In this document: in pieces, positions 1 through 8,885 of the stretch
Layout of the letters: each line of letters begins with the position of its first letter
Position numbering within the stretch: position 1 is the first letter of the stretch
Assembly (NCBI GenBank): GCA_947503265.1
Contig: CANNDC010000006.1
Span: 124,001-188,000, forward strand
Direction: 5' to 3'
Source of the DNA: an uncultured Alteromonadaceae bacterium
GTDB lineage: Bacteria; Pseudomonadota; Gammaproteobacteria; Enterobacterales; Alteromonadaceae
Length of the DNA: 64,000 nucleotides
Position numbers and translations under genes: made by a program
The notes under the pieces: model-generated
What the model was told of the DNA's origin: nothing
Database searches by the model: none
Seen by the model: only the letters and a program-made list of their open reading frames with translations

Positions 1-266
1 GGTTCAACTAGGTTAACAAAACACGCTTCCATACCAGCAGATCCTGGTGCGGATATCGGCATAGTCAAGGCGTTTGTTGTTTGGAAAGCATATTGAAGCT
101 GTTGTTTAACTTGATCCATTAATTCAATAAAGAGCGGATCGAGATGACCTATAGTCTGTCTTGCAAGAGCCTGCAATATTCTAGGATCGACATCAGAGGG
201 CCCTGGCCCCATGAGCGTGCGTTGTTGAGGTGAAAATGAAATAGATTTTGCTTGAGGTTGATACAT
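1..266 (-). CDS. Alanine/serine-glyoxylate aminotransferase family protein (5' part only)
   Basis: Reading leftward from the ATG at 266, the frame is open to the window edge and encodes about 88 residues starting MYQPQAKSISFSPQQRTLMG. The segment LMGPGPSDVDPRILQALARQTIGHLDPLF is the N-terminal signature of class V PLP aminotransferases of the alanine-glyoxylate / serine-glyoxylate type, and SAPGSAGMEA is the start of the cofactor phosphate-binding region. Members transfer an amino group from alanine or serine to glyoxylate. The catalytic lysine lies outside the window, so the substrate cannot be assigned. The gene-free region with DnaA-box-like repeats lies directly upstream and must contain its promoter. 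Confidence 0.8.
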   Translation of the reverse strand, partial: MYQPQAKSISFSPQQRTLMGPGPSDVDPRILQALARQTIGHLDPLFIELMDQVKQQLQYAFQTTNALTMPISAPGSAGMEACFVNLVE

Positions 267-391
267 AACTACTCTGACCAGATTAAACACATCCCTAGTG
301 TTGCAATTAATCTTCAACCTAACAAGGTTTCAATACTCAATATTTATGCAAAAAATGGTCAACACACCCTAATAAACAACTCATTTTTGGT

Positions 392-448
392 TGTGGATAG
401 CATTGTGTATAACTTTGTGGGTAACTATATGGATAACTGTGTGGATAA
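392..448 (+). repeat. Tandem array of five DnaA-box-like 12-mers
   Basis: Five direct 9-mers start at 392, 404, 416, 428 and 440, exactly 12 bp apart: TGTGGATAG, TGTGTATAA, TGTGGGTAA, TATGGATAA and TGTGGATAA. The last is the exact complement of the strong DnaA box TTATCCACA, the second is the complement of TTATACACA, and the others differ from consensus at one position. The wider unit is close to TGTGGATAACTN. Regular same-strand spacing suggests cooperative binding by DnaA. The role could be a DnaA-titrating site, a DnaA-regulated promoter or an origin-like element. Binding by DnaA is inferred from box similarity only. Confidence 0.7.
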
Positions 449-639
449 AAGATTTATACTTGTTGATATTATGTGAAAGAAAACGTTGAAAAAGCCTGTA
501 TATGCTGTGGATATCTTTTTTCGGTAAAATATTTATACACTACAACTTATTGATAAATAATGACTTTAAAAAATATATCGATTATTTGTTTAATATTCGC
601 ACAAGCTTGACTACACTTAATATCCACATTTTTTTTGTG

Positions 640-742
640 TAGTAAATGTCCTCTCCCTGAGGAATAGTAAGTTAGCGCACGGCTCACCGTAAATGAGCCA
701 TTCCCCTAAGCCCGGGACTAGTAATAGTGCCGGGTCTTTTTT
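640..742 (+). ncRNA. Candidate structured small RNA
   Basis: No open frame fits here, yet the strand carries ordered structure. GGCTCA (681-686) pairs with TGAGCC (694-699) around a 7-nt loop, GGAAT (661-665) can pair with ATTCC (700-704) to enclose it, and a terminator hairpin with a T-run follows at 711-742. No gene on this strand lies upstream to need that terminator, which argues for a short independent transcript. The 5' end is a guess: I see no good promoter, only a possible TAATAT at 618-623. I do not recognise a known sRNA family. Confidence 0.35.
711..742 (+). terminator. Rho-independent terminator of the candidate sRNA
   Basis: CCCGGGACTA (711-720) pairs with TAGTGCCGGG (725-734) across a GTAA loop with one mismatch. 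TC and a run of six T (737-742) follow. The T-run is on the plus strand only, so it does not serve the leftward gene ending at 747. Confidence 0.75.
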
Positions 743-746
743 ATTT

Positions 747-1268
747 CTATTCTACAATATTTAAATGTGACAGGTAATTTTGTGCGTTTTCTACGTAGTG
801 CTGAGCTGACGCTTCAAGTAATTTATAATGTTTTTCTGGTAATTGTTTAACCACCTTAGCAGGGCTCCCCATCACAACTGAACCGTCGGGAATTTGCATA
901 TTTTCAGTCACCAAGCTATTTGCACCAATTAAACAATATTTGCCAATTTTAGCCCCGTTTAGCACAACTGCATTTATACCAATAAGGGAATAGTCACCAA
1001 TTTGACATCCGTGCAGCATCACTTTGTGTCCCACAGTAACGCCCTTTCCTATTACCAACGGGACGTTTTCATCTGTATGCAATACCGAACCATCTTGAAT
1101 GTTGGTGTTCTCACCCACGGTAATTTGATCGCAATCACCGCGCAAAACCGCATTAAACCAAACACTGGAACCTTTCTTCAATTCGACTGAGCCAATGATA
1201 TGACTTCCGGGTGCGATAAAGACATCGTCAGCTTTAACTACCATTCGTTCGTTTAAAGAATAAATCAT
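747..1268 (-). CDS. Gamma-carbonic-anhydrase-like hexapeptide protein (YrdA family)
   Basis: A 173-residue left-handed beta-helix protein made of hexapeptide repeats, typical of the gamma-class carbonic anhydrase / YrdA family. The three zinc-ligand histidines are in place: H64 in VLHTD and H81 and H86 in VGHKVMLHG. The family's R43-G-D45 and Q58-D59 pair are also present. Bacterial YrdA proteins bind metal, but carbonic anhydrase activity is often weak or untested, so the physiological role is open. The start codon overlaps the tesB stop, so the two are translationally coupled. No minus-strand terminator is visible after it. Confidence 0.88.
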   Translation of the reverse strand: MIYSLNERMVVKADDVFIAPGSHIIGSVELKKGSSVWFNAVLRGDCDQITVGENTNIQDGSVLHTDENVPLVIGKGVTVGHKVMLHGCQIGDYSLIGINAVVLNGAKIGKYCLIGANSLVTENMQIPDGSVVMGSPAKVVKQLPEKHYKLLEASAQHYVENAQNYLSHLNIVE

Positions 1269-2131
1269 ACGTTTTTTTCCACCTTTCGCATTACCCCTTC
1301 CTGCATTGTTGATGCTACCAATACACCTTGCTGATTAAAGAATTGTCCTCTGACTAAGCCTCGCGCATTGCCGCTAAATGGGCTTTCAGTACTATAGAGA
1401 AGCCATTCATCAAAACTAAACGGGTGATGAAACCACATGGCATGATCGATTGTAGCCATGCGTAATTGCCTGTTACGAACCGAAATTCCATGGGGCTGCA
1501 ACGATGTTGCTAGAAAGTGATAATCAGACGCATACGCTAACATGGCTTGATTTAAATTGATCCCACATTGCGTTTTCTCGTTTGCTTTCATCCAAATATA
1601 TCGTTTAGGCTCTGATACTTCTGGTTTCATGGGGTCGATAGATTGCACCGTTCGTATATCAAGTGGTTTGTGATAGCTAATAGCTTCTTTCATTCTATCG
1701 GAGATGATATCTAGGCTATCTTCATAAAATTTAATATCTGCTTCAACATCTTCAGGACACGGCACCACAGGCATATCTGCAAATTGATGAGATAATCCAT
1801 CTTCTGTATGTTGAAAAGAGGCAGTTAACACAAAAATGTCCCGCCCTTTTTGGATCGCTCTCACTCTTCTAGTGGAAAAACTTCGACCATCCCTGACATT
1901 CTCAACGTCATACAGCACTGGCATATTGGCATCACCGGGCAGCAAAAAATAGGAATGGAAGGAGTGCGTGGTTCGGTTTTCTGGCAAGGTGTTTTGAGCC
2001 GCCGCGAGCGCCTGCCCCATGACTTGCCCGCCAAAAAGTGCGCGATATCCTAGGTCCCAACTTTGACCTCTATAGAGTAATTCTTCAATTTTCTCTAACT
2101 TCAATAAATCTGCGAGCTTTACGTCAGCCAT
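1265..2131 (-). CDS. tesB: Acyl-CoA thioesterase II
   Basis: A 288-residue double hot-dog thioesterase that hydrolyses medium- and long-chain acyl-CoA to free fatty acid and CoA in the cytoplasm. E. coli TesB is 286 residues. [27 protein letters not shown] sequence at the N-terminus, the [12 protein letters not shown] segment with the catalytic aspartate, and the C-terminal [14 protein letters not shown] with the catalytic glutamine are all present. It lies 6 bp downstream of the kinase gene and overlaps yrdA by 4 bp, so it is part of a rlmJ-kinase-tesB-yrdA transcription unit. Confidence 0.93.
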   Translation of the reverse strand: MADVKLADLLKLEKIEELLYRGQSWDLGYRALFGGQVMGQALAAAQNTLPENRTTHSFHSYFLLPGDANMPVLYDVENVRDGRSFSTRRVRAIQKGRDIFVLTASFQHTEDGLSHQFADMPVVPCPEDVEADIKFYEDSLDIISDRMKEAISYHKPLDIRTVQSIDPMKPEVSEPKRYIWMKANEKTQCGINLNQAMLAYASDYHFLATSLQPHGISVRNRQLRMATIDHAMWFHHPFSFDEWLLYSTESPFSGNARGLVRGQFFNQQGVLVASTMQEGVMRKVEKNV

Positions 2132-2137
2132 AATTCC

Positions 2138-3958
2138 TCATTTCGGTCTACGTGGATAGAACTTTTCTGGTAAACATGATGCATGTTCAAAATATCGGGT
2201 ATCTTTATAAGGTAACTTCATGAATCCAGAAATACCTAATCCTTTTATCGACGGAATCAAATCCACAATCTCTTGCAACAGGGTTTTAAACTCAAGTTCT
2301 CGAGAATGATCAAGCAAAGTATAATAACTATGGATCTTAAGATGCATCGGAAGAGCTTCGAATATGATACAGCCTGTATGATGAATGTCATTTAGTCGTG
2401 TAATTATAGTCATCATTTCTTCCGGCAAAGACAGCAATTCATCTGGATCATCACCATCTTCAAAATAAGAATGTTGTCTGCTGTGATCTTCCGGTATTGA
2501 GACTTTGCTCTTTTCATATGACAAGCGAATATTGTCAGCAGGCGTAAATGGCTGAGACTCGATTTCTCGCTCAACATGCAATGTATCTCGCGCGTTGAAC
2601 ATACAACTTTTAAATATACCTACCCTGTGTATCGCCCTAGAAAGGGTTACAACATTATTCACCGACATTTCAAAAGAGCGTTTTAAGCTGGGATCGTATA
2701 AATTTAAACTCGAATCAATATACACTCCTTCCGCTTCCCAACGAACTACCAGACCGCCAACAACAGGAAAGCGGCCAAGTCGTCCTACTGCTGCAATAAA
2801 GGCTTTTTCCGTCTCACCCATACCCTGCATGTAGTTTTTATAATACCTTTCGAATTGAGCATCATTGAGATAATGCAAATCGCTTTTGGTATCGCTGCCT
2901 TCGACGCGCAAAAAAGACTTTCGCGAACTATAAACCACGGTGTCGATTTCTTTCTCTTTGGTGTGTGTCCAACAGGGAATCAGTGCTTGGTAAGTTTCGT
3001 CGTCAACATCTGCAAATACCGTATTTTTAATAAATTGCATATTGTTGATTAGGTAATCTCCACCTTTACGTTGCAATTGAGGGTCATCACTCAACATCGC
3101 CGTCAGTATTTCCGCGAGTTCTTTGGGTAAGCCAAGTGAGTTAGGTTTGATCACTTGTCGACCAAACCGGCTAGATTGCCCTGAAGCTAGTGCATAAAGC
3201 GTACTTGCGAGTCCTTGTTCGTCAAAACGAGGACTGGATAACTCGCCATTTAGCTGATCGTCACCGATAAAATAAACATCGCCAAGGCGTGCATTGGTTT
3301 GTTGCATATCACCAGACATTAAATCCATGACATTGTTTGCCACAAACTGCCCTGTCTCATCTAGCTGTGCATAAACCGATGAACCCCAGTCAATTAGTCC
3401 AATAGATTCGTTTTCAGCATCAAATACGATATTTGACGGCTTTATATCACCATGTACTATGGGTTTGTCTAAATTTTTATACTTATTACTACGAAGGTGC
3501 ACTAGCACTTGTGTCAATTGCACAGCAATTTTGACAATTAAACGCGCTGGCATAGGACCATATTTTAAAGAATAGGCTTCCAAATCTATACCTGCAGCCC
3601 TTTCCATCACAAGAATGGCTTGTTTGCCAATTCGTTGAAATTCAATCAGACAGGGAACAAAGGTGTGATCTATTAGACTCAACATATAGGCTTCTTCTTC
3701 CAGCCTATCTTGAACATGTTGTGGCAGGTTAATTCTGGAAAACTTGAAAACTAAGTGATTATCTTCGAGATCAATACCGGCAAACGCAAATCCAAAGGCG
3801 CCTTTACCTATCAATTCAATATTTCGGTAACCCAGCAATTCCAATTGTTTTTTACATAATTCGAACCAATCTTTAAGTTTTTGCGCATCCTTGTGGGAAA
3901 GTAGGTAAATAGACTGTTCGTCAGGAATGTAGAAATGCTTTAAATCAGCGATAGACAA
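2138..3958 (-). CDS. Serine/threonine protein kinase with an uncharacterised C-terminal half
   Basis: 606 residues. Residues about 45-310 form a Hanks-type kinase domain: glycine loop GKGAFGFAFAG (51-61), the ATP lysine K72 in FKFSR, catalytic loop VHGDIKPSN (D171, N176) and DWG (190-192) in place of DFG. No transmembrane segment or PASTA domain is apparent, so it should be cytoplasmic. The last 280 residues match nothing I recognise. Translation begins at TTG; the next methionine lies beyond the glycine loop. The stop of rlmJ is 1 bp away, which suggests coupled translation. Substrates are unknown. Confidence 0.8.
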   Translation of the reverse strand: MSIADLKHFYIPDEQSIYLLSHKDAQKLKDWFELCKKQLELLGYRNIELIGKGAFGFAFAGIDLEDNHLVFKFSRINLPQHVQDRLEEEAYMLSLIDHTFVPCLIEFQRIGKQAILVMERAAGIDLEAYSLKYGPMPARLIVKIAVQLTQVLVHLRSNKYKNLDKPIVHGDIKPSNIVFDAENESIGLIDWGSSVYAQLDETGQFVANNVMDLMSGDMQQTNARLGDVYFIGDDQLNGELSSPRFDEQGLASTLYALASGQSSRFGRQVIKPNSLGLPKELAEILTAMLSDDPQLQRKGGDYLINNMQFIKNTVFADVDDETYQALIPCWTHTKEKEIDTVVYSSRKSFLRVEGSDTKSDLHYLNDAQFERYYKNYMQGMGETEKAFIAAVGRLGRFPVVGGLVVRWEAEGVYIDSSLNLYDPSLKRSFEMSVNNVVTLSRAIHRVGIFKSCMFNARDTLHVEREIESQPFTPADNIRLSYEKSKVSIPEDHSRQHSYFEDGDDPDELLSLPEEMMTIITRLNDIHHTGCIIFEALPMHLKIHSYYTLLDHSRELEFKTLLQEIVDLIPSIKGLGISGFMKLPYKDTRYFEHASCLPEKFYPRRPK

Positions 3959-3959
3959 G

Positions 3960-4847
3960 TTATTCTGCCTGAATTTCTTGTTTCAGCCATTCGACACTGA
4001 AACCTTTTTGGTCATCTGATCCCTCGCTAGCAGTAGCTAGCAGTTTATGTAAATCTGGAAGAACGTCGGCTAGCGATTCATCGACTTGCCAAGGGGCATT
4101 TATGATAACTAATCCAGAGCCATACATGCCACAGTCTTGTTGCAGGTTATCAACACAAAGCTCAACATTTAAGCAATTCTTCACGTCTAGACTAGCTAAT
4201 TTTTGTCGCATCCGCTGACTTTCTCCGGATTTAATTCCGGCACGTTTAGACAATAATGGATACCAAATCATAAAGGTGCCAACTCGCCATTTTTTGATCG
4301 TTTTTTCGAGCGTTTCTGCAACTTGTTGGTATTCAGAAAACACTTCATAAGGTGGATCAATCAATACTAGCCCGCGACTTGGTTTTGGTGGGCTTATTGC
4401 TAGCAAACCCTCAAATCCATCTCTGTGATGAATAGCTATTTTACCTCGGCTGTTACTCTCTCTTACATTGTCTTTGAGATTTTGAATTTCAGTGTTGTGA
4501 AACTCCATTAACACTAACTTGTCCTGCTCACGCAAAATCTCATTGGCAATAACTGGTGATCCAGGATAAACCTCTTTATCTATGTAGGGTTTGATAAGTG
4601 ACTGATAGCGGCGAACTACCGCATTATTGCCATCATATTGTAGAATTTTACTCACACCTGAGAGGTATTCTTTGGTTTTATTTGCTTCTGCACTAACCAG
4701 ATCATACAGCCCCGCACCGCTATGCGTATCAATATAAATGGCGGGTTTGGCTTTGATTGTGAGTTTTTCTAGCACGAGCATCACGCATAGGTGTTTTAAC
4801 ACATCAGCGTGATTGCCCGCATGAAAACTATGACGATAACTGAGCAT
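3960..4847 (-). CDS. rlmJ: 23S rRNA (adenine(2030)-N(6))-methyltransferase
   Basis: A 295-residue SAM-dependent methyltransferase that modifies A2030 of 23S rRNA before ribosome assembly. The family N-terminus MLSYRHSFHAGNHADVLKHL is nearly invariant, the SAM site THSGAGLYDL is at 41-50, and the N6-adenine catalytic motif DPPY starts at D164, the same position as in E. coli RlmJ. It leads the short leftward operon with the kinase, tesB and yrdA-like genes. The ATG at 4847 is the family start. Confidence 0.95.
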   Translation of the reverse strand: MLSYRHSFHAGNHADVLKHLCVMLVLEKLTIKAKPAIYIDTHSGAGLYDLVSAEANKTKEYLSGVSKILQYDGNNAVVRRYQSLIKPYIDKEVYPGSPVIANEILREQDKLVLMEFHNTEIQNLKDNVRESNSRGKIAIHHRDGFEGLLAISPPKPSRGLVLIDPPYEVFSEYQQVAETLEKTIKKWRVGTFMIWYPLLSKRAGIKSGESQRMRQKLASLDVKNCLNVELCVDNLQQDCGMYGSGLVIINAPWQVDESLADVLPDLHKLLATASEGSDDQKGFSVEWLKQEIQAE

Positions 4848-4877
4848 CCAAGTCCTTAACTATTAAAAAACTAGACT

Positions 4878-6428
4878 CTAACGCAGCTCAGTCAACATCA
4901 CTAATGGATTTTCTAAATAAGACATCCATAAGTTGTTGAATCGAACCATAGTGGCTCCATCTATAATTCGATGATCTCCAGACCAGCTTACATGCATGAT
5001 ATTTGCCGCAATCACCTTATCAGTCTCATCAAATCTGGGTAATCGTTGTATTTTACCCAAAGCGACAATCGCTGATTCAGGCTTATTGATAACCGGAGTT
5101 GCGACGGTTCCTCCTAATACTCCAACGTTAGATATGCTAATGGTGCCGCCTTTAAGATCAGCACTGGTTAACCTACCTTCTCTGCCAAGCTCAATCAAAC
5201 GATTGAGTTGTTGAGCGACTTGAAATAAGGATAAATCTTGTACTCGTTTAATATTGGGAACCAGCAAACCAATCTTCGTATCAATAGCAATGCCAATATT
5301 GTGGTCAGCCAAGTAGGTCATTTCCGTACAATCAGCATTAACTTGACTGTTTATGACGGGAAATTCATTCAATGCCATTGAAAGTGCTTTTATGAAAAAT
5401 GGCATAAAACTCAATTTAACATTTTTACGTTCAAATTCAGTTTTCAACTGGTTTCTGGCATCAATCAATTTGTCCATCGAGACTTCATCACTGACAGAAA
5501 AATGTGGAATACTGAAAACAGCCGCAGACATTTGTTTTGCCATTGCAGCCTGTATTCCTTTGATTGGCACAGTTTTATTTTCCGAACCTGAAGCAAGTGT
5601 TTTGTTGCTTACCTTACTAGCACTGTGACTGTCTGATTGCTGAGATGAATGCTTACTTAAGTCCTCTTTTAATACCCTGCCTTTTTTTCCTGATCCCAAA
5701 ACACTCGAAATATCTATACCCTGTTCTCGAGCTAGTCTTCTCACTGCTGGACTGGCAATTGCTTTTCCTTGAGGAACAGTTCTGACGACATTTTCATCTT
5801 TATTGTCAATAGTGGTTTTAGGTTTCTCCTTGGAAATAGTCGGTGTATCTGCTGACTGGAGCCCATCACTTTCAACCAACATGGCGAATAGAGGCGTATG
5901 GACTTGCGCAGTTTCCCCTTGAGCATAATAAAGCTTTGTCACTCTGCCAGAGTGTTTAGCAGGAATTTCAACCAAGGCTTTATCTGTCATCACCTCGACC
6001 ACAGCTTGATCTTCAGTAACATTTTCTCCTTCTGCAATCAGCCATTTAACCACTTCGCACTCAACGATACCTTCGCCAATATCAGGCAAAATAAAATCTT
6101 CTTCGCTGGATTGTTTTGCAACAGCACTTTTGGCAGTGTCAGGGCTAGTCGTCTTGACATTTTCTTGGTTTTCAGTCGGTTCGTTTTGATCTGCTATTTC
6201 CATGGCAAACAAGGGTTCGTGAACTTTTGCTATATCCCCTGCTTTATGGTGAAGTTTCACTACTTTTCCAGAATACATAGCTGGGATCTGTACCGTCGCT
6301 TTGTCTGTCATCACTTCGGCAACTGGCTGATCTTCTTCAACCATATCGCCTTCGCTAACAAGCCATTCCAATAACTCGCACTCAACAATTCCTTCACCAA
6401 TATCAGGCAAAATAAAATCTTTCATCAT
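4878..6428 (-). CDS. bkdB: Dihydrolipoyl acyltransferase (E2) of branched-chain 2-oxoacid dehydrogenase
   Basis: 516 residues forming the E2 core of the complex that converts branched-chain 2-oxoacids from valine, leucine and isoleucine to acyl-CoA. Two lipoyl domains are present (about 1-80 and 110-185), each with the lipoylated lysine in MTDKA (K43 and K150). A peripheral subunit-binding domain ([21 protein letters not shown], about 230-260) and a catalytic domain ending in [15 protein letters not shown] with the active-site histidine follow. Two lipoyl domains is one more than many bacterial Bkd E2 proteins. Two adjacent ATGs open the frame; the second (6425) has the better spacing from GGAG. 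The E3 gene is not in the window. Confidence 0.93.
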   Translation of the reverse strand: MMKDFILPDIGEGIVECELLEWLVSEGDMVEEDQPVAEVMTDKATVQIPAMYSGKVVKLHHKAGDIAKVHEPLFAMEIADQNEPTENQENVKTTSPDTAKSAVAKQSSEEDFILPDIGEGIVECEVVKWLIAEGENVTEDQAVVEVMTDKALVEIPAKHSGRVTKLYYAQGETAQVHTPLFAMLVESDGLQSADTPTISKEKPKTTIDNKDENVVRTVPQGKAIASPAVRRLAREQGIDISSVLGSGKKGRVLKEDLSKHSSQQSDSHSASKVSNKTLASGSENKTVPIKGIQAAMAKQMSAAVFSIPHFSVSDEVSMDKLIDARNQLKTEFERKNVKLSFMPFFIKALSMALNEFPVINSQVNADCTEMTYLADHNIGIAIDTKIGLLVPNIKRVQDLSLFQVAQQLNRLIELGREGRLTSADLKGGTISISNVGVLGGTVATPVINKPESAIVALGKIQRLPRFDETDKVIAANIMHVSWSGDHRIIDGATMVRFNNLWMSYLENPLVMLTELR

Positions 6429-6438
6429 ATTCTCCTGC

Positions 6439-7416
6439 TTAAAAATTGACTGAGCGTTTTATCGCTTCATAAGTTTTTAAATGATCTGGCATATATTCTT
6501 TTTCGTGGGCAAGTGGATAAGGTGTATCTAGTCCACAAACCCGAGAAATTGGCGATTCTAGGTGCAGAAAACATCTATCTTGTACAGTGGCCGCTATTTC
6601 GCTGGCAAATCCACCGGTCAAGGGCGCTTCATGATTCACCAATAGACGCCCTGTTTTAATCACCGATTCACAAATGGTATCTGCATCCCATGGCAACAGA
6701 CTGCGTAAATCAATAATTTCACATGAAATACCTTCTTTTTCTGCCATTTCAGCCGCTTTTTCAATGATTTCCATCTGCGCTCCCCAAGCAAGCAAAGTAA
6801 TATCGGTTCCTTGCTTAACGACCTCGGCTTTACCTAGTGCCAATTCATAGTCTTCTTCCGGCACCTCGCCGACTGACGCTCGATACAGTCTTTTCGGCTC
6901 CATAAACAGCACAGGGTTATCATCACGAATTGAAGCTAACAACAATCCCTTTGCCTGATAAGGATTTCTTGGAATAACAATCTTCATACCGGGAATATGC
7001 GCGAAAAACGCTTCCGGTGATTGTGAATGGTAATGTCCACCAGCGATACCACCTCCGTATGGTGTGCGTATCGTTAACGTACCGCAACTAAATTGCCCCC
7101 CAGAGCGATATCGCCACTTAGACGTTTCATTCACAATTTGATCGAATGCAGGGAAAATATAATCAGAAAACTGAATTTCAGCGATAGGGATAGAGCCCTG
7201 CGAAGCCAATCCGTTGGCAAATCCTAAGATACCTTGTTCAGTTAAAGGTGTATTGAAACACCGATCTCTGCCAAATTTTTCTTGAAGGTTACTAGTGGCA
7301 CGAAAGACCCCTCCAAAATGCCCCACGTCTTCGCCAAACACCATGGCTCTCTCGTCTGCTTCCATAGCTGTGATTAACGCGTTATTTACAGCTTGTAGCA
7401 TATTCATCTTAATCAT
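6439..7416 (-). CDS. bkdA2: Branched-chain 2-oxoacid dehydrogenase E1 subunit beta
   Basis: 325 residues of transketolase-like pyrimidine-binding fold plus C-terminal transketolase domain. Family segments include [40 protein letters not shown] and [25 protein letters not shown]. It pairs with the alpha subunit to form the thiamine-diphosphate-dependent decarboxylase that hands the acyl group to the E2 lipoyl arms. Its start overlaps the alpha-subunit stop by 8 bp and bkdB follows 10 bp later, giving a tight operon in the order E1alpha-E1beta-E2. Confidence 0.94.
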   Translation of the reverse strand: MIKMNMLQAVNNALITAMEADERAMVFGEDVGHFGGVFRATSNLQEKFGRDRCFNTPLTEQGILGFANGLASQGSIPIAEIQFSDYIFPAFDQIVNETSKWRYRSGGQFSCGTLTIRTPYGGGIAGGHYHSQSPEAFFAHIPGMKIVIPRNPYQAKGLLLASIRDDNPVLFMEPKRLYRASVGEVPEEDYELALGKAEVVKQGTDITLLAWGAQMEIIEKAAEMAEKEGISCEIIDLRSLLPWDADTICESVIKTGRLLVNHEAPLTGGFASEIAATVQDRCFLHLESPISRVCGLDTPYPLAHEKEYMPDHLKTYEAIKRSVNF

Positions 7417-8602
7417 GGGTGATTCTCCCAGATGTCTTAGGATAGGCGTCAGGATATTTGGCTATATGCGCCTTTAGATCGAACAATTGTTGCTGTAAAT
7501 GCCAAGGTGGAACATCGTAGACATCTTCAATCAGCTCATCTATCTTACAAATAGGTACTTTTTCGGCTCTTTTTACCTCTTTTAAAACGGATTGGCGAGT
7601 ATCTTCAATATAAGATTTAACTTCTGCTTGATTAAACCAACCTTTGCTGTCTAGCCATTTTTCGAATCTAGCAACCGGATCTTTTTGTCTCCACCTTTCT
7701 TCTTCGTCTTTTGAACGATAACCGCTTGGATCATCTGATGTGGAATGCGCCGCTAAACGATAAGTCATGGCTTCAATCAAAACCGGACAGTTTTTTTCTA
7801 ATGCTATCTCACGTGCTTTCTGCGTCGCTGCATAAACAGCTAAGGTATCATTACCATCGACTCGAATGGTTTTCACTCCATAACCGATTCCTCTAGATGC
7901 AATACCATCTCCTGCAAATTGTTCTTCCGAAGGAGTAGAAATAGCGTACCCATTATTGCGGCAAAAGAAGATGGCTGGACAATTCAATACAGCAGCCATA
8001 TTTAACCCCGCATGAAAATCGCCCTCTGACGCTGCTCCTTCCCCAAAATAGCAAATTGTAATAGCAGATTGCCCCGCCATTTTTTGACCGTAGGCATAGC
8101 CTGAAGCTTGGGGTATTTGCGTACCTAAAGGTGATGATATGGTCATAAAATTAAGCGCTTTATCACCATAGTGGATAGGCATTTGCCTGCCTTTATTGGG
8201 ATCATTTTCGTTACTGAACATTTGATCCATAAACTGCGCGGTTGTATACCCGCGATAGGCTAATGCGCCTTGTTCGCGATATTGCGACATGATCATATCT
8301 TGAGGCTCTAAGGCTGCGGCGCTGCCTATTATTGATGCTTCCTCACCGGTACATGCCAGATAGAAACTGATTCTTCCCTGACGTTGTGCAGCGACCATTC
8401 GCTCGTCCAGCACACGAATAAAATGCATGGTTTCTAATATTTTATTGGCCTTTTCTTTACTCAGATCAGGAACTGTAGATTCCTTATGGATAGTCCCGTC
8501 AGGCTGCAGTATTTGTAGCATGGGAATATCTATTAAGCCGTTTTCAATAATGTCGACATTTCGAGACATTGCGATATCAGCGAGATGATTTCTGTCTTTC
8601 AT
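7409..8602 (-). CDS. bkdA1: Branched-chain 2-oxoacid dehydrogenase E1 subunit alpha
   Basis: 397 residues. The thiamine-diphosphate motif is visible as [20 protein letters not shown] followed about 30 residues later by NNGYAIS, and the phosphorylation-loop region [16 protein letters not shown] is typical of branched-chain rather than pyruvate E1 alpha chains. First gene of the bkd operon, with the ATG at 8602 preceded by AGGAATTAAG. The two palindromes upstream (8620-8640 and 8772-8795) are candidate control sites. In Alteromonadales this complex feeds isobutyryl-, isovaleryl- and 2-methylbutyryl-CoA to catabolism and branched fatty acid priming. Confidence 0.94.
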   Translation of the reverse strand: MKDRNHLADIAMSRNVDIIENGLIDIPMLQILQPDGTIHKESTVPDLSKEKANKILETMHFIRVLDERMVAAQRQGRISFYLACTGEEASIIGSAAALEPQDMIMSQYREQGALAYRGYTTAQFMDQMFSNENDPNKGRQMPIHYGDKALNFMTISSPLGTQIPQASGYAYGQKMAGQSAITICYFGEGAASEGDFHAGLNMAAVLNCPAIFFCRNNGYAISTPSEEQFAGDGIASRGIGYGVKTIRVDGNDTLAVYAATQKAREIALEKNCPVLIEAMTYRLAAHSTSDDPSGYRSKDEEERWRQKDPVARFEKWLDSKGWFNQAEVKSYIEDTRQSVLKEVKRAEKVPICKIDELIEDVYDVPPWHLQQQLFDLKAHIAKYPDAYPKTSGRITHD

Positions 8603-8619
8603 CTTAATTCCTATTTAAT

Positions 8620-8640
8620 CGTATTTTGTTAATCAAAATA
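8620..8640. promoter_or_regulatory. Inverted repeat just upstream of bkdA1
   Basis: GTATTTTG (8620-8627) and CAAAATAC (8633-8640) form a perfect 8-bp inverted repeat around TTAAT, ending 17 bp before the bkdA1 start. Position between a likely promoter and the start codon fits a repressor operator. The regulator is not identifiable from sequence. Confidence 0.45.
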
Positions 8641-8771
8641 CAATTAGTTGTTGAGGGTAATTTATTATTGTTGATTTGATGTTAATTCTAGACGTAGAAC
8701 AGAAATAAGGTGTTGCTATTTGATAGGAATGAAGAAGAAACTCAATGTATTTTTCTGATTAGCTCCCCAAT

Positions 8772-8795
8772 AAATTAGGATAGTTATCCTAATTT
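8772..8795. promoter_or_regulatory. Perfect 24-bp palindrome in the bkd / DUF2189 intergenic region
   Basis: AAATTAGGATA (8772-8782) is followed by GT and then its exact complement TATCCTAATTT (8785-8795). It has no adjacent T-run on either strand and is AT-rich, so it looks like a dimeric operator rather than a terminator. It lies 170 bp upstream of bkdA1 and downstream of the leftward gene that ends at 8886, so bkd is the only sensible target. Confidence 0.5.
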
Positions 8796-8825
8796 GTATC
8801 AAGAGAACGAAATGACCATGTCTGA

Positions 8826-8864
8826 TTAAAAAAGCCTGAGTCCGATAGCATATCGAAATCAGGC
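8826..8864 (-). terminator. Terminator of the DUF2189 gene
   Basis: On the minus strand GCCTGA pairs with TCAGGC (8859-8864 and 8834-8839), with an inner CGATA/TATCG stem, followed by a run of six T at 8828-8833. It lies 20 bp after the stop of the leftward gene at 8886 and separates it from bkd. Confidence 0.8.
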
Positions 8865-8885
8865 CTTATATGCACAAGCGGTTTA

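Larger units (their letters stand above)
267..746. other. 480-bp gene-free AT-rich region with DnaA-box-like repeats and a candidate sRNA
   Basis: No convincing gene lies here. The left part holds a tandem DnaA-box-like array (392-448) and three further single boxes on either strand: TGTGGATAT at 506-514, TTATACACT at 533-541 and ATATCCACA at 620-628. The interval 515-640 is extremely AT-rich. The right part (about 640-742) is a structured segment ending in a rho-independent terminator that reads rightward. There is no GATC anywhere in the region, unlike oriC of Dam-methylating enterobacteria. An open frame at 252-476 merely reads through the repeats and looks non-coding. Confidence 0.6.

Noticed and set aside
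252..476. 74-codon open frame on the plus strand
   Set aside because: It runs through the 12-bp DnaA-box-like repeats and its peptide is a by-product of them. No ribosome site or family resemblance is seen.
267..640. Chromosomal origin oriC
   Set aside because: The box array is suggestive, but no dnaA, dnaN, mnmG, mioC or rpmH is nearby, there is no GATC, and the neighbouring genes are not origin-linked in the relatives I know. Left as a finding, not called as an origin.
5898..6374. 158-codon open frame antisense to bkdB
   Set aside because: It lies wholly opposite the two lipoyl domains, whose repeated sequence leaves the other strand open. bkdB is unambiguous.
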